Assembly: GCF_014336955.1 (NCBI RefSeq)
Contig: NZ_QRAI01000001.1
Span: forward strand, 1,240,001-1,304,000
Direction: 5' to 3'
DNA: 64,000 nt
DNA from: Saccharophagus sp. K07
GTDB lineage: Bacteria; Pseudomonadota; Gammaproteobacteria; Pseudomonadales; Cellvibrionaceae
Positions within the stretch are counted from its first letter, which is position 1. Every line of letters begins with the position of its first letter. The position numbers and the translations under genes are program-made. Below are positions 1 to 12,814 of the stretch, piece by piece. The notes beneath the pieces were generated by a model. That model was not told the DNA's origin, ran no database searches, and worked only from the letters and a program-made list of their open reading frames with translations.

Positions 1-1202
<1,202 letters not shown>

Positions 1203-1259
1203 GGTTACTGCTTCCTGTTGTTGTGATGGTTAAATACTTTGTAATGACTAAAAATTAAT

Positions 1260-2363
1260 CTAATTGAATGCTCGTTCTATGACACCGCCTCCCAGGCAAA
1301 TATCACCGTCGTACAAAACGACGGATTGCCCCGGAGTAATGGCACGCTGTGCGGAATCGAAAGTCATTTGAATTTGAGAATCCTGTACTTCGACCTCACA
1401 AGGCTGATCGGCTTGTCGGTAACGTACCTTTGCATAACAGCGGAACTTGTTTGCCGGAGGTGCGCCATTGATCCAATGCGTTTGTGTGGCGGTCAGATTT
1501 TTCTTAAACAGAAGAGGGTGGTCGGATCCCTGAACCACAATCAGCTCATTATCTTTAAGGTTTTTTTCAGCGACATACCAAGGCTCTTCTTTTTGCCCTG
1601 CCACGCCCCCTATACCCAAACCTTGCCGTTGACCAATGGTGTGATACATCAGGCCCAAGTGCTCACCAAGGGTTTTCCCTTCAGGGGTTTTTATCAAACC
1701 TGGCTGTGCAGGCAGATACTGTTGCAGGAAGTCTCGGAACCGTCGTTCGCCGATAAAACAAATGCCTGTGCTGTCTTTTTTGTTGTGAGTGACAAGTCCG
1801 TGCTTCTCTGCCAGTTCCCGCACCTTGGGTTTTTCCAAATTGCCTATTGGGAAGATAGTTTTGGCAAATTCGGCTTCGCCGACTGCATGCAGGAAGTAGG
1901 TCTGATCTTTATTTTCATCAAAACCTTTTTGTAAATAAGTGCGACCATCGCGCAGCAATGTTCGAGCGTAGTGACCAGTGGCAATTTTGTGCGCGCCGAG
2001 CATTTGTGCGTATTCGAGGAAAACTTTGAATTTAATTTCGCGGTTACACAGAATATCCGGGTTCGGGGTTCGTCCCGCTTTGTATTCGCTTAAAAAGTAT
2101 TCAAAAACATTATCCCAATATTCCGCAGCAAAATTTGCAGTGTGCAATTTGATGCCGAGTGTGTCGCACACTTTTTGCGCGTCTTCTAGGTCGCGTTTAG
2201 CCGTGCAATACTCCGTGCCGTCATCCTCGTCCCAATTTTTCATAAACAACCCTTCCACCTCATAACCTTGTTGCAGGAGGAGAAGAGCTGAAACGGAAGA
2301 ATCCACGCCGCCGGACATGCCGACGATCACGCGAGTTTGATGCGGTTGGATGGAATCTGTCAT
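1260..2363 (-). CDS. mnmA: tRNA-specific 2-thiouridylase MnmA
   Basis: MnmA thiolates U34 of tRNA-Lys, tRNA-Glu and tRNA-Gln at the wobble position, using ATP to adenylate the base and sulfur relayed through TusE. The 367-residue protein has the PP-loop SGGVDSS at residues 17-23. The two catalytic cysteines are at 106 (within [12 protein letters not shown]) and 202 (within [13 protein letters not shown]). The RQGLGIGG segment and the C-terminal beta-barrel region are intact, so the enzyme looks functional. It is the middle gene of the minus-strand run rluE-nudJ-mnmA-hflD-purB, nine bases after nudJ. Confidence 0.97.
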   Translation of the reverse strand: MTDSIQPHQTRVIVGMSGGVDSSVSALLLLQQGYEVEGLFMKNWDEDDGTEYCTAKRDLEDAQKVCDTLGIKLHTANFAAEYWDNVFEYFLSEYKAGRTPNPDILCNREIKFKVFLEYAQMLGAHKIATGHYARTLLRDGRTYLQKGFDENKDQTYFLHAVGEAEFAKTIFPIGNLEKPKVRELAEKHGLVTHNKKDSTGICFIGERRFRDFLQQYLPAQPGLIKTPEGKTLGEHLGLMYHTIGQRQGLGIGGVAGQKEEPWYVAEKNLKDNELIVVQGSDHPLLFKKNLTATQTHWINGAPPANKFRCYAKVRYRQADQPCEVEVQDSQIQMTFDSAQRAITPGQSVVLYDGDICLGGGVIERAFN

Positions 2364-2372
2364 GAATTAAAC

Positions 2373-2825
2373 TCAACTATGGATATTAAATTGCGCTAGC
2401 AATGCCAGCGGATAGCGCACGCCACTGCGGTATCTCTCGATATCGGAGAGCACTAGAGGGCTGCGCAATTCATTTTTGCGGGCATGAATTTCGTCATAGG
2501 CCAGCCAGACTGCTTCGATAATTTCCTTGTCGAGTTTTGCTCCTTCAATTTTTTCGATTGGTGTCGCAGCGAATGTTGTGCGCAAATAAGTTATGCCGTT
2601 AGGCGCGTTGTACAAATTAAGAGCAAGCACATTCTGGATGTCGACTTTCCAGCCCGTTTCTTCGATGGTTTCGCGTATGGCGGCTTCAATCAAAGTTTCG
2701 TTCGGGTCTACATGCCCGGCAGGTTGGTTGTAAACAATACCAACGTCGGTTTGTTCATGAACCAGCAAAAAACGTCCATTTTTTTCCACAACTGTTGCAA
2801 CAGTTACATGCGGTGTCCAAATCAT
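2373..2825 (-). CDS. nudJ: NUDIX hydrolase, phosphatase NudJ type
   Basis: This 150-residue protein is a NUDIX pyrophosphohydrolase. NudJ of E. coli acts on HMP-PP, thiamine pyrophosphate and nucleoside di/triphosphates. The full Nudix box is present: G37, E43, R51-E52, E55-E56, G58, with the metal-binding glutamates intact. An N-terminal [20 protein letters not shown] strand and a C-terminal RYPLALL segment match the NudJ group. Its ATG overlaps the rluE stop in an ATGA junction, so the two are translationally coupled, and it directly precedes mnmA. The same nudJ-mnmA neighbourhood is found in E. coli. Confidence 0.9.
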   Translation of the reverse strand: MIWTPHVTVATVVEKNGRFLLVHEQTDVGIVYNQPAGHVDPNETLIEAAIRETIEETGWKVDIQNVLALNLYNAPNGITYLRTTFAATPIEKIEGAKLDKEIIEAVWLAYDEIHARKNELRSPLVLSDIERYRSGVRYPLALLAQFNIHS

Positions 2826-3445
2826 CTGTCGACTCTCCGGTTTTTGTCGTTGCGGTTTTTATTGAGATTTTGAATTTTGAGATTTTGCGGTAAGTGAACG
2901 GATTCAATCCTGAATTCACCGGGCTGCAACGCGCCCAGCTTCCAAGGCCCTATTTGGGTGCGGATAAGTCTTAAAGTTGGAAAGCCGACCGCAGCGGTCA
3001 TTCTTCGCACCTGGCGATTTCTACCTTCAGTGATAGTGAGTTCGAGCCAACTGGTTGGTATGGACTCTCTGTACCGTACTGGTGGATTGCGCGGCCAAAA
3101 AATGGGCTCGGGAATTGCGCGGGCGATTGCCGGAGCTGTCATACCATCGTTGAGCTCAACACCTGCTCGCAGTCTTGCCAATGCATCTTCTGACAAAACC
3201 CCTTCAACTTGTACGGTATAAGTTTTTGGCATTTTGTTCCGTGGATTGCAAATTCTGTCCTGCAGAGCACCATTATCGGTTAACAGCAGCAAGCCTTCAG
3301 AATCAAAATCCAGGCGACCCGCTGGATAATGGCGCTGCAAATTCGGAGCGGAGAGATAGTCGCTTAAAGTCTGCCGATTGCCAGATTTATCAGTAAATTG
3401 GCTCAGAACGTTGAAGGGCTTGTTGAACAGCACAAGTTGCGGCAT
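2822..3445 (-). CDS. rluE: 23S rRNA pseudouridine synthase, RluE type
   Basis: This is an RsuA/RluB/E/F-family pseudouridine synthase. RluE makes pseudouridine 2457 in 23S rRNA. The protein starts directly with [13 protein letters not shown] and lacks the N-terminal S4 domain of RsuA, as RluE does. The catalytic motif [17 protein letters not shown] carries the conserved Asp, and [11 protein letters not shown] is present. I chose the ATG at 3445 ([10 protein letters not shown]); a TTG fifteen bases upstream would add only five residues. The C-terminal tail rich in Asn, Lys and Arg is extra. It overlaps nudJ by four bases. Confidence 0.9.
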   Translation of the reverse strand: MPQLVLFNKPFNVLSQFTDKSGNRQTLSDYLSAPNLQRHYPAGRLDFDSEGLLLLTDNGALQDRICNPRNKMPKTYTVQVEGVLSEDALARLRAGVELNDGMTAPAIARAIPEPIFWPRNPPVRYRESIPTSWLELTITEGRNRQVRRMTAAVGFPTLRLIRTQIGPWKLGALQPGEFRIESVHLPQNLKIQNLNKNRNDKNRRVDR

Positions 3446-3530
3446 TGATGGCCAGCTCAAAAAGCCGCCATGTTACCTCATTAAAGGTGCGGGAAAAACA
3501 CTGCAAAAGTAGTACCGCTGGGATGTTAAT

Positions 3531-3566
3531 AACGGCCTTCGGTCGGATAGGCCAAGGCCGTTTTTT
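3531..3566 (+). terminator. Hairpin terminator between rluE and cspD
   Basis: AACGGCCTT (3531-3539) pairs with AAGGCCGTT (3554-3562) around a 14-base loop, and T residues continue to 3566. The T tract follows the stem only on the plus strand. Both flanking genes lie on the minus strand, where the stem is followed by the weaker ATTAAC. It may end cspD transcription poorly, or act in both directions; the direction is uncertain. Confidence 0.45.
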
Positions 3567-3589
3567 CGATATTTTAAGGTGCCGGGCTG

Positions 3590-3877
3590 TTATGCGTCAG
3601 CCAATTCTGCGGTTGCAGGTTGTGCATTTGCATTTGCCGACGGAGGAGAGGTCTTATCTTGTTGTTTATCTTGGGAAATAACCCTGATGTGAGTGGCATG
3701 CATGCCTTTCTGTCCTTGAATAATTTCAAACGTTACCGCTTGTCCTGCTTTTAAGGTTTTATATCCATCCATTTCTATGGATGAATAATGTGCGAAAAGA
3801 TCTTCTCCGCCACCTTCAGGTAAAATGAAACCAAAACCTTTTGCGTTATTGAACCATTTGACAGTACCAGTAGGCAT
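3590..3877 (-). CDS. cspD: Cold-shock domain protein, CspD type
   Basis: A single cold-shock OB-fold domain fills residues 1-70, with RNP1 as KGFGFI (13-18) and RNP2 as DLFAHYSSI (26-34). A tail of about 25 residues rich in Ala, Gln and Pro follows. These proteins bind single-stranded DNA or RNA; CspD of E. coli is made in stationary phase and inhibits replication. The assignment to CspD rather than another Csp rests on position: it is divergent from clpS-clpA, exactly as in E. coli and Pseudomonas. At 95 residues it is longer than CspA (70) and closer to CspD. Confidence 0.88.
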   Translation of the reverse strand: MPTGTVKWFNNAKGFGFILPEGGGEDLFAHYSSIEMDGYKTLKAGQAVTFEIIQGQKGMHATHIRVISQDKQQDKTSPPSANANAQPATAELADA

Positions 3878-4153
3878 GACTCGTTCCTTTTGTTGATGCT
3901 GTCCCCTTAAACCTCTCCCATTTTGGGGAATTTATTCTTATTTAAATGGTCTCATCCCAACGACCTGAGCACTTTGTAATCAACGCCATTCAGGTTGTCA
4001 AGTTTTTCTGCAAATGTCGGTCACATTTTGACGTTATTCAGTACAAGGTGCGTTAAGATATGCCGCTCCGATCACCCACAGTCGTCTCCTAATCCCATGG
4101 GTAACATTGAAAATCTTCAACTACCATTAGTTAAAGCGCAGTTGATTCGCGCA

Positions 4154-4492
4154 AGCATGGATGGCGCAGAAGATGATGATAGGGACGGTGGTCTGGCCAT
4201 TCAGACGGAGCGGCCGAAGTTAAAACGACCATCGATGTACAAAGTTGTCATGCTTAACGACGATTACACGCCAATGGAATTTGTCGTCGAAACATTGGAA
4301 ATGTTTTTTGGCATGGATCGTGAAAAGGCCGTGAGGGTCATGCTTACCGTGCATAATCAAGGGAAAGCGACCTGCGGGATTTATTCTCGCGATGTAGCCG
4401 AAACGAAAGCAGCCCAGGTCAATCAATACGCTCGTGACAATGAGCACCCCCTGTTGTGTGAGATTGAAGCTGTCGAGGGGGACGAATCGTAG
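4154..4492 (+). CDS. clpS: ATP-dependent Clp protease adaptor ClpS
   Basis: ClpS recognises proteins with destabilising N-terminal residues (Leu, Phe, Trp, Tyr) and delivers them to ClpAP. The core [23 protein letters not shown], the segment [27 protein letters not shown] and the end [10 protein letters not shown] are all canonical, including the NDDYTP loop of the N-degron pocket. I chose the ATG at 4154 (112 residues) because it leaves 24 residues before PSMYKV, as in E. coli ClpS. An ATG at 4097 would give 131 residues and cannot be excluded, since neither start has a clear Shine-Dalgarno. It is directly upstream of clpA. Confidence 0.93.
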   Translation, partial: SMDGAEDDDRDGGLAIQTERPKLKRPSMYKVVMLNDDYTPMEFVVETLEMFFGMDREKAVRVMLTVHNQGKATCGIYSRDVAETKAAQVNQYARDNEHPLLCEIEAVEGDES

Positions 4493-4516
4493 CGAGTCAA
4501 TTCAGGTGAAAAGGCG

Positions 4517-6787
4517 ATGTTGAGTAAAGAGTTAGAAATTACCCTTAATCTGGCCTTTAAAGGCGCACGTTCCAAGCGTCACGAATTTATGACGGTGGAG
4601 CATCTTTTACTGGCTCTTATCGACAATGAATCAGCCGCCAATGTGCTACGCGCATGTGGCGCAAACCTGAATGTGTTACGTCAGGAACTGGTGGAATTTG
4701 TTGATTCCACAACTCCTCTTATTCCCGAAACTGACAATGAGCGCGAAACTCAGCCCACGCTCGGCTTTCAGCGTGTGCTGCAGCGAGCGGTATTCCACGT
4801 CCAATCTTCTGGAAAATCTGAAGTCACTGGCGCAAACGTTCTGGTTGCCATTTTTAGTGAGCAGGAGAGCCAGGCGGTTTACTACCTGAAACAGCAGAGT
4901 GTCGCGCGCATTGATGTGGTGAATTACATCACGCACGGTATTACCAAGGTCTCCGGTGAAACCGATCATGGTTCTGAAGCTGGACACGAGCAATCTGACG
5001 ACGAAGCAGTATCCACTTCCACAGAAGCGGGTGCAGGAAATCCTCTGGATGCCTACGCAACCAATCTGAACGAAATGGCATTGCAGGGCCGTATAGATCC
5101 GCTCGTTGGACGGGATTACGAAGTTGAGCGAGTGGTCCAAGTGCTCGCCCGCCGCCGTAAAAACAACCCGCTCCTGGTGGGTGAAAGCGGGGTAGGTAAA
5201 ACCGCGATTGCTGAAGGTTTGGCCAAGAAGATTGTCGACCGTGAAGTTCCTGAGATCCTGGCAGACAGCGTCGTTTACTCGCTTGATCTCGGCTCGCTGC
5301 TGGCAGGCACCAAATATCGCGGTGATTTCGAAAAGCGCTTTAAAGGCTTGCTTGCTGAATTGAAGAAGCGTAAGCGTGCAATTCTGTTTATCGACGAAAT
5401 CCATACAATCATCGGCGCAGGTGCCGCATCTGGTGGTGTTATGGATGCGTCCAATCTCCTGAAACCTCTGTTGACCACCGGAGAGCTGCGCTGCATAGGT
5501 TCCACTACATTCCAAGAATATCGCGGTATTTTTGATAAAGATCGCGCCTTATCTCGTCGTTTCCAAAAAATCGACGTCAATGAGCCGTCAGTTGAGGACA
5601 CCTACAAGATTCTCAAAGGCCTTAAGTCTCGCTTTGAGCGCCACCACAACCTCAAGTATACCGACGCTGCGCTGAAAGCAGCTGCCGAGCTTTCCGCTAA
5701 GTACATTCATGAGCGTTTTATGCCGGATAAGGCCATTGACGTGATCGACGAGGCTGGCGCTTATCAGCAGCTGCAACCTGCCAGCAAGCGCAAGCGCCAG
5801 ATCGGTGTTAAGGATGTTGAGGAAATTGTGGCCAAAATTGCTCGAATTCCGGCGAAAACAGTGTCTTCTTCGGACAAAGATCAATTGGCCAAATTGGAAG
5901 ACACGCTGCGCATGACGGTGTTTGGTCAGGAAGAGGCCATTCAGGCTATTGGCTCTGCCATCAAGTTGTCTCGTGCAGGCCTGTCCAATCATGAGAAGCC
6001 GATCGGTTCCTTCTTATTCGCTGGTCCGACTGGGGTGGGTAAAACCGAACTCTGCCGTCAACTTGCCAAGGCAATGGGTATCGAGCTAATCCGCTTCGAT
6101 ATGTCTGAATATATGGAGCGCCATACTGTTTCCCGCTTGATTGGTGCGCCTCCCGGATATGTTGGTTTCGATCAAGGTGGGTTGTTGACCGAAGCTGTTA
6201 CCAAACATCCACACAGTGTTGTTTTATTGGATGAGATCGAGAAAGCGCATCCAGACGTGTTTAACCTGCTGTTGCAGGTGATGGATCATGGCAAGCTAAC
6301 CGATAACAATGGTCGCGTAGCCGATTTTCGCAACGTGGTGTTGATTATGACCACCAACGCAGGTGCTGAAGCTTCAAGTCGTGCGTCGATTGGCTTTACT
6401 AAGCAAGATCATTCGACCGATGCTATGGAAGTGATCAAGAAGACCTTCTCGCCGGAGTTCCGCAACAGGCTGGACAGCATTATCCAGTTTGGTTCGCTCA
6501 GCATGGATGTCATTAAGACTGTGGTTGATAAGTTCCTGATGGAACTGCAATCGCAGTTGGACGACAAAAAAGTCACTTTGGAGGTTACTCCGGAAGCGCG
6601 CGATTGGCTGGCTGTCAGCGGTTACGACGTGAAAATGGGTGCGCGTCCTATGGCTCGTATCATTCAAGAGAAGATCAAGAAGCCTTTGGCTGAGATGGTA
6701 TTGTTCGGCTCTCTGAGTGAGAAGGGTGGAGTTGTTAAGATCGATGCCAAGGGTAACGAACTGACCCTGGAGGTTGTGGAGTCTTAA
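4517..6787 (+). CDS. clpA: ATP-dependent Clp protease ATP-binding subunit ClpA
   Basis: ClpA is the hexameric AAA+ unfoldase that feeds substrates to ClpP. The 756 residues match the usual length. In order: N-terminal double-repeat ClpS-binding domain (1-145), an acidic linker, AAA module 1 with Walker A GESGVGKT (222-229) and Walker [11 protein letters not shown], then AAA module 2 with Walker [10 protein letters not shown] (near 503) and [11 protein letters not shown]. The ClpP-binding IGF-type loop is seen as RASIGFTKQ. The gene follows clpS by 24 bases and ends at a strong terminator. It is complete and ordinary. Confidence 0.97.
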   Translation: MLSKELEITLNLAFKGARSKRHEFMTVEHLLLALIDNESAANVLRACGANLNVLRQELVEFVDSTTPLIPETDNERETQPTLGFQRVLQRAVFHVQSSGKSEVTGANVLVAIFSEQESQAVYYLKQQSVARIDVVNYITHGITKVSGETDHGSEAGHEQSDDEAVSTSTEAGAGNPLDAYATNLNEMALQGRIDPLVGRDYEVERVVQVLARRRKNNPLLVGESGVGKTAIAEGLAKKIVDREVPEILADSVVYSLDLGSLLAGTKYRGDFEKRFKGLLAELKKRKRAILFIDEIHTIIGAGAASGGVMDASNLLKPLLTTGELRCIGSTTFQEYRGIFDKDRALSRRFQKIDVNEPSVEDTYKILKGLKSRFERHHNLKYTDAALKAAAELSAKYIHERFMPDKAIDVIDEAGAYQQLQPASKRKRQIGVKDVEEIVAKIARIPAKTVSSSDKDQLAKLEDTLRMTVFGQEEAIQAIGSAIKLSRAGLSNHEKPIGSFLFAGPTGVGKTELCRQLAKAMGIELIRFDMSEYMERHTVSRLIGAPPGYVGFDQGGLLTEAVTKHPHSVVLLDEIEKAHPDVFNLLLQVMDHGKLTDNNGRVADFRNVVLIMTTNAGAEASSRASIGFTKQDHSTDAMEVIKKTFSPEFRNRLDSIIQFGSLSMDVIKTVVDKFLMELQSQLDDKKVTLEVTPEARDWLAVSGYDVKMGARPMARIIQEKIKKPLAEMVLFGSLSEKGGVVKIDAKGNELTLEVVES

Positions 6788-6811
6788 GAGGTCTACAGCT
6801 TTGAATACCTG

Positions 6812-6842
6812 ACGCCGTCCCGGAAACGGGGCGGCGTTTTTA
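6812..6842 (+). terminator. Rho-independent terminator after clpA
   Basis: An 11-pair GC-rich stem (6812-6822 with 6827-6837, including one T-G pair) closed by a GAAA tetraloop is followed by a run of T from 6837. It lies 24 bases after the clpA stop and just before the convergent infA stop. It clearly terminates clpA; the minus strand lacks a good U tract. Confidence 0.9.
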
Positions 6843-6857
6843 TTTCCGGCGCTTGTA

Positions 6858-7076
6858 TTATCTGGCGCGGTAAGTGATACGCCCTTTGGTTAAGTCGTAT
6901 GGAGTCATTTCGACTTTAACCTTGTCTCCAGTCAAAATCCTGATGTAGTTCTTTCGCATTTTTCCTGATATGTGTGCGGTCACGACATGGCCATTTTCCA
7001 GCTTGACCCGAAAAGTCGTGTTTGGAAGCGTATCGATTACCTCTCCTTCCATTTCAAAATTGTCTTCTTTCGCCAT
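6858..7076 (-). CDS. infA: Translation initiation factor IF-1
   Basis: IF-1 binds the 30S A site during initiation. The 72-residue sequence is the standard length and a single S1-like OB fold: it starts [20 protein letters not shown], has [11 protein letters not shown] and ends [12 protein letters not shown]. It is convergent with clpA and lies upstream of bpt-aat, the same neighbourhood as in E. coli (clpA-infA-aat). No serW tRNA was found beside it, unlike E. coli. Confidence 0.98.
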   Translation of the reverse strand: MAKEDNFEMEGEVIDTLPNTTFRVKLENGHVVTAHISGKMRKNYIRILTGDKVKVEMTPYDLTKGRITYRAR

Positions 7077-7207
7077 TCGGCTCTTTCCTCAGGTTACGCG
7101 CTTAGGGTTGGATTATGGAGGCATCGCGCTGGCCCCCAAAACGAAGGCGGCAATTTTGCCTGAAATATCGGCAGGTTCCAAGGGATAAGGCGGGATTTTC
7201 TATCCGG

Positions 7208-7912
7208 CTAGTCGAAGGTTAACCAGGTGTTGTTGATATAGGCCTGCAGAGGGCGATACTGGTTTTTGTAGCGCATCTTCTCGCACTCTTTGATCCAGTA
7301 GCCAAGATAGACGTAAGGTAAGCCCAGCGATCTGGCCAGGTCGATCTGGCGCATCACCGCCAAAACCCCCAAGCTTCGAGATTCTTCATCCGGGTCGAAG
7401 AAGGTGTAAATGGCTGACAATCCCTGATCCAGACGATCTGAAACAGCCACTGCAATCAAGCGACCACTCAGGCGGAATTCCAGATAGCGGGTCACACCCC
7501 ATTCCGAACTCAAGAAGTCGTCATACTGCTCTCGGGATGGAGGGAACATATCGCCGTCGGAGTGCCGCAGGCAAATGTAGCGCTCGTATAACGCATAGTG
7601 TTCGTCCGTTTTGATCGACGACACTATATTCATGGAGACATCTTGATTGCGCTTTTCGCAGCGCTTCTGGGAGCGATTGGGACGGAAAATGTCGACCGGA
7701 ATGCGCACCGGGATACAGGCTTGGCAATTGCGGCAGTTGGGTCGATAGACGTGAGAACCGCTGCGCCTAAAGCCGAAATCGGAGAGCTCACTGTAGATCC
7801 TGCCGTTCATGTTCAGGAGCGGATCGACAAAAATAGTCGTCGCCGAGCGGTTTTTCAGATAACTGCACGGGTGCTCGTGAGTCGCGTAAAGCTTAATCGA
7901 GGATATGTCCAT
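7208..7912 (-). CDS. bpt: Aspartate/glutamate leucyltransferase Bpt
   Basis: Bpt transfers Leu from Leu-tRNA to proteins with N-terminal Asp or Glu, turning them into substrates for ClpS. The 234-residue protein has the N-terminal motif ATHEHPCSYLKNRSA, the Cys-rich VYRPNCRNCQACIPVRIPV segment and the C-terminal GYWIKECEKMRYK typical of the ATE1/Bpt family. It overlaps the end of aat by 20 bases, so the two transferases are expressed together. Earlier annotations often call the family arginyl-tRNA-protein transferase; bacterial members with this length are Bpt. Confidence 0.95.
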   Translation of the reverse strand: MDISSIKLYATHEHPCSYLKNRSATTIFVDPLLNMNGRIYSELSDFGFRRSGSHVYRPNCRNCQACIPVRIPVDIFRPNRSQKRCEKRNQDVSMNIVSSIKTDEHYALYERYICLRHSDGDMFPPSREQYDDFLSSEWGVTRYLEFRLSGRLIAVAVSDRLDQGLSAIYTFFDPDEESRSLGVLAVMRQIDLARSLGLPYVYLGYWIKECEKMRYKNQYRPLQAYINNTWLTFD

Positions 7913-8630
7913 CGTCTGAGATTAGTTTTTTTTCGGCAGCCTGCCAAACGGATTGCATTTGCACAATAGTACCCTGATCGCAGCCTTGCAAAAGCACTTC
8001 TTCGAACATATCGCGGCTGATGCAGGTGGCACCCAGGGTAAATAAATGACTGCTCGCGACCTGGGCGTCGAACAACAGGAAATCGTTGTTTACCAGAAAA
8101 CGGGCCAAATGCAGTAATGCCATTTTGGAGCCGTTGGTTTCCCGGCTGAACATGGATTCACCGAAAAACACGCGTCCCAAAGCCACTCCATACAAGCCTC
8201 CGACCAAGTCGTTGCCCTGCCAAACTTCCACTGAATGGGCGTAGCCCAGATTATGCAACCTGTTATAGGCCTCCAGCATCTCTGGCGTGATCCATGTACC
8301 GGACGAATTTGCGCGTTCCTGACTGCATGCCTCAATGACGGAGCGGAAGTTGCGGTCGATGCTCACTTGCCAAGTGCTCCGCCTGATAAATTTGCGCATG
8401 GAGCGCGAGCAATGCACTTGCTCAGGATAGAACACAGTGCGCGGGTCAGGCGTCCACCACAGGATGGGCTGGCCGGGGTTGAACCAGGGGAATATGCCGA
8501 GCTGATAGGCTGTCAGGAGCCTTTGGGGGGACAAATCCCCGCCAAATGCCAACAGCCCATTGGGCTCGTCCAATGCGAGGGAGGAGGGAGGGAACTCCAG
8601 AGAGTTCCTCTCCAATTGGAACAATCCCAC
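7893..8630 (-). CDS. aat: Leucyl/phenylalanyl-tRNA-protein transferase
   Basis: Aat adds Leu or Phe to proteins starting with Arg or Lys, the other entry branch of the bacterial N-degron pathway. The 245 residues include NGLLAFGGDLSPQRLLTAY, GIFPWFNPGQPILWWTPDPR and GGLYGVALGRVFFGESMFS, all diagnostic. The start is GTG at 8630, immediately after the trxB stop codon with no intervening base, which implies coupling to trxB. Its 3' end overlaps bpt by 20 bases. Confidence 0.96.
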   Translation of the reverse strand: MGLFQLERNSLEFPPSSLALDEPNGLLAFGGDLSPQRLLTAYQLGIFPWFNPGQPILWWTPDPRTVFYPEQVHCSRSMRKFIRRSTWQVSIDRNFRSVIEACSQERANSSGTWITPEMLEAYNRLHNLGYAHSVEVWQGNDLVGGLYGVALGRVFFGESMFSRETNGSKMALLHLARFLVNNDFLLFDAQVASSHLFTLGATCISRDMFEEVLLQGCDQGTIVQMQSVWQAAEKKLISDDGHILD

Positions 8631-9590
<960 letters not shown>

Positions 9591-9708
9591 TCACACGGAT
9601 GATTAGAACGGCGCTACATCTTACGGGTTCATCTATACCTCAGCAATGTGAAAGCCATCACCCGGGTATTATGCGCCAAGATAAAAGGTAGATTAATCTT
9701 TGCTACGG

Positions 9709-9738
9709 GTGAAATTTCGCGGGCCAACCCGCTACAAT
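9709..9738 (+). promoter_or_regulatory. Candidate sigma-70 promoter of ftsK-lolA-rarA
   Basis: GTGAAA (9709-9714) and TACAAT (9733-9738), 18 bases apart, resemble -35 and -10 elements in the 213-base divergent gap between trxB and ftsK. The -10 differs from consensus at one base, the -35 at two. Its distance to the ftsK start is suitable. This is pattern matching only. Confidence 0.4.
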
Positions 9739-9794
9739 GCGCGGCGGGTCAGTTCAGCGGCCATTCAATCCGCTGATTTTTTAATTACACTCAA

Positions 9795-12185
9795 TTGGCC
9801 ACTTCGCGGCATCGATCAACTGCTCTCTTGCAACGGGACAGAATCTTGAAGTCACAGACAAAAACCGCATCCGGTGCCACAGGCAGCAATGCAGACACTT
9901 CCAGCTTATTCAGTCGGATCCTGCGCGAAGGCGTTTTGATCCTGACGCTAGCCGCCTGTGCATATTTAGGCCTCACCCTAATCACCTACGATCCCCACGA
10001 CCCGGGCTGGTTTCAAACGGGTACGAGCCAGGCGGTTGCCAATGCCGGTGGGCCGGCAGGTGCCTGGTTGGCGGACGTTTTCTTCTCCGTGTTCGGCTTA
10101 ATGGCCTTTTTATTCCCCTTGATGCTCGCATATCAGGCGTGGTGCGTTTTGCGTGACAAACGCAACCTGCGCGATCCCTTGCTGCTCGCCGTGCGCTTTG
10201 TTGGACTCTGCCTGATTATGGTGGCAGGAACGGGGCTGGCGGCTCAGTACCTGAGCGGTTCAGAAGGAACTCTGCCATTTTCCTCTGGCGGGATACTTGG
10301 GCTTGGTATTGCTGAAGCTGCGGATAGTACATTTGGCCTTGTCGGCAGCAGTTTGCTGTTGCTTGCCAGTTTTCTATTTGGTTTGACAATTTTTGTGGAT
10401 TTGTCCTGGATCGCGTTAATGGAGTTCACCGGGCGCAGTGTTTTAAGCCTGGGAGCTTTTATCAAGCACCGATTCACCACCTGGAGCAGAAATCGCAAAG
10501 AACGCAAGGAAGTTGCCGAAGTCGTGCAGAAGCGGCGTGAGTCGATCAAAGAACACACCAAAAAGCTGGAGCAGCGGGTCCCCCCGACAATTACTGCCCT
10601 CCCAAAACCGCCGGCGCCGAGTCCGCGCGTGCAGAAGGAAAAGCAGCAATCCCTGTTTGATATGCCTGTTACCGGGTCGCTGCCACCAATCAGCTTACTC
10701 GACGCGCCCAACAAGACCGGCAGCAAGGGGTATTCCGCCGAATCATTGGAGGCTATGTCGCGACTGCTGGAGTTGAAGCTCAAGGATTTCGGCATCATTG
10801 CAGAAGTGACGGAAGTATTGCCTGGGCCAGTGGTAACACGTTTCGAAATCCAACCCGCTCCCGGGGTTAAAGTCAGCCGTATTACCAATCTTGCGAAAGA
10901 CCTTGCCCGTTCGCTTGCGGTCATCAGTGTGCGGGTGGTTGAGGTTATCGAAGGCAAATCCGTGGTAGGCATCGAAATCCCCAACCAGGAGCGGGAGATG
11001 GTGCGTCTGTCGGAAGTCATTTCTTCCGCAGCCTACGACAAGTCCCGTTCGCCGCTGACATTGGCGCTTGGGCATGATATCTCCGGTCAGCCGGTAGTGG
11101 CGGATTTGGCCAAGATGCCTCACTTGCTGGTTGCAGGTACCACAGGTTCAGGTAAGTCTGTCGGCGTTAACGCCATGCTGCTGAGCGTTCTGTACAAGGC
11201 AACACCGGAAGATGTCCGGCTGTTATTGGTGGACCCCAAGATGCTGGAGCTGTCGGTGTATGAGGGCATTCCGCATCTGCTGGCGCCGGTTATTACGGAT
11301 ATGAAAGATGCGGCCACCGGCCTGCGCTGGTGTGTGGGTGAGATGGAGCGCCGGTACAAGTTGATGGCAGCCCTTGGTGTGCGAAACTTGGCGGGCTACA
11401 ACAAGAAAGTGGGCGATGCAAACAAGGCCGGAACTCCTATTGCGGATCCGCTCTGGCGCAAGGATGAATCCGGCATTGGCGAAGAGCAGGCGCCAAATCT
11501 CGAAACCTTGCCCTTTATTGTTGTGGTGATCGACGAATTTGCCGACATGATGATGATCGTCGGCAAAAAGGTGGAGCAGCTTATCGCCCGGATCGCGCAA
11601 AAAGCGCGGGCGGCGGGTATCCATATGATTCTGGCTACCCAGCGACCTTCGGTAGACGTTATTACCGGCTTGATCAAAGCCAATATTCCCACGCGTATTG
11701 CCTTCCAGGTTTCCTCGAAAATCGACTCCCGTACCATTCTCGACCAGGGTGGTGCCGAGCAATTGTTGGGGCATGGGGACATGTTGTATCTGCCTCCGGG
11801 CACCAGCCTGCCGGTGCGTGTTCACGGTGCTTTCGTAGACGATCACGAGGTTCACAATGTGGTTGCCGATTGGAAGCGACGTGGGACGCCGAATTATCTG
11901 GAAGAGATTTTCAGCGAGGCCACGGAAACCACCTATATTCCCGGATTCTCAGAAGAAGGCAGCGGTGGTGGAGAGGGCGACAGCGAGTCCGACCCGCTGT
12001 ATGACGAAGCCGTGGCGTTTGTCACTGAGTCGCGCAAAGCGAGCATTTCTGCCGTGCAGAGAAAGCTGCGCATAGGCTACAACCGTGCAGCGCGCTTGAT
12101 TGAGCAAATGGAGGCTTCCGGTGTCGTTTCAGAGATGAGTTCGAACGGTAACCGCGAAGTTTTGGCGCCACCGCCGCCTCGTTAA
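9795..12185 (+). CDS. ftsK: DNA translocase FtsK
   Basis: FtsK anchors at the septum and pumps chromosomal DNA toward dif, activating XerCD. About four N-terminal membrane segments lie between residues 45 and 205. A short basic linker follows, then the motor with Walker A GTTGSGKS (near 448) and Walker [15 protein letters not shown], and a C-terminal gamma winged helix ([21 protein letters not shown]). At about 796 residues it is much shorter than the 1329 of E. coli because the linker is short, as in Pseudomonas. No ATG or GTG start is available: TTG at 9795 or TTG at 9846 (17 residues shorter, after a weak GGGA) must be used. Confidence 0.95.
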   Translation: MATSRHRSTALLQRDRILKSQTKTASGATGSNADTSSLFSRILREGVLILTLAACAYLGLTLITYDPHDPGWFQTGTSQAVANAGGPAGAWLADVFFSVFGLMAFLFPLMLAYQAWCVLRDKRNLRDPLLLAVRFVGLCLIMVAGTGLAAQYLSGSEGTLPFSSGGILGLGIAEAADSTFGLVGSSLLLLASFLFGLTIFVDLSWIALMEFTGRSVLSLGAFIKHRFTTWSRNRKERKEVAEVVQKRRESIKEHTKKLEQRVPPTITALPKPPAPSPRVQKEKQQSLFDMPVTGSLPPISLLDAPNKTGSKGYSAESLEAMSRLLELKLKDFGIIAEVTEVLPGPVVTRFEIQPAPGVKVSRITNLAKDLARSLAVISVRVVEVIEGKSVVGIEIPNQEREMVRLSEVISSAAYDKSRSPLTLALGHDISGQPVVADLAKMPHLLVAGTTGSGKSVGVNAMLLSVLYKATPEDVRLLLVDPKMLELSVYEGIPHLLAPVITDMKDAATGLRWCVGEMERRYKLMAALGVRNLAGYNKKVGDANKAGTPIADPLWRKDESGIGEEQAPNLETLPFIVVVIDEFADMMMIVGKKVEQLIARIAQKARAAGIHMILATQRPSVDVITGLIKANIPTRIAFQVSSKIDSRTILDQGGAEQLLGHGDMLYLPPGTSLPVRVHGAFVDDHEVHNVVADWKRRGTPNYLEEIFSEATETTYIPGFSEEGSGGGEGDSESDPLYDEAVAFVTESRKASISAVQRKLRIGYNRAARLIEQMEASGVVSEMSSNGNREVLAPPPPR

Positions 12186-12205
12186 TTGACCATGAGGAGT
12201 TTCAC

Positions 12206-12814
12206 TTGAGGTTTCTAGCTGCTTTTTTGTGTTTTATTCCCGCCCTTGCACTGGCGGATGCTGCCCAGGATTTAAAGGCGCGCCTGGACGAAATTCATTC
12301 GCTCAAAGGCCGTTTCAATCAGTTGTTAAGCGATAAAAATGGCAAACCACTGCAATCCACTCGCGGTGAATTCGCTGTTAAACGGCCGGGCTATTTTCTC
12401 TGGCAAAGTGAAGCTCCCTATGAGCAGACTGTAATAGGCACGCCAGAGAAAGTCTGGGTATACGATCCGGATTTAGAGCAGGTCACCATACGCAAGGCGC
12501 AAAATGAGGCCGACGGCAATCCTGCGCGCCTGCTCAGTGGCGATTTGAGTGAAATCCGTTCCACTTACGAGGTTTCCCTGCAAACTGCTGATGGAGCCAG
12601 CCGTTTTCAGTTGGTGCCGAAAGATGCGAATAGTCCGTACCGCCATGTCGAGTTTGAATTTAAAGGCAGTCAGCTGGCCGGTTTGGATTTCAAAGACAAG
12701 CTGGACCAACAGACGCAAATCAAATTTGAACAGGTTCAGCCCAATGCCGACATTCCCTCGTCCGTCTTCGTTTTCAACCCTCCGCCAGGGACGGATGTAA
12801 TCGTCGATGAATGA
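12206..12814 (+). CDS. lolA: Outer-membrane lipoprotein carrier protein LolA
   Basis: LolA carries lipoproteins across the periplasm from LolCDE to LolB. The 202-residue precursor has a signal peptide with likely cleavage after residue 17 (ALA before DAAQDLKARL). The mature part shows LKGRFNQLLSDKNGKPLQSTRGEF and PGYFLWQSEAPYEQTVIG, typical LolA strands. The start is TTG at 12206, backed by GAGGAG seven bases upstream. It follows ftsK by 20 bases and overlaps rarA by 8, the E. coli order ftsK-lolA-rarA. Confidence 0.95.
   Translation: MRFLAAFLCFIPALALADAAQDLKARLDEIHSLKGRFNQLLSDKNGKPLQSTRGEFAVKRPGYFLWQSEAPYEQTVIGTPEKVWVYDPDLEQVTIRKAQNEADGNPARLLSGDLSEIRSTYEVSLQTADGASRFQLVPKDANSPYRHVEFEFKGSQLAGLDFKDKLDQQTQIKFEQVQPNADIPSSVFVFNPPPGTDVIVDE

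Noticed and set aside
11223-11855. Minus-strand 210-codon open frame within ftsK
   Set aside because: It lies wholly inside the conserved FtsK motor and has no domain of its own; it is an antisense shadow.
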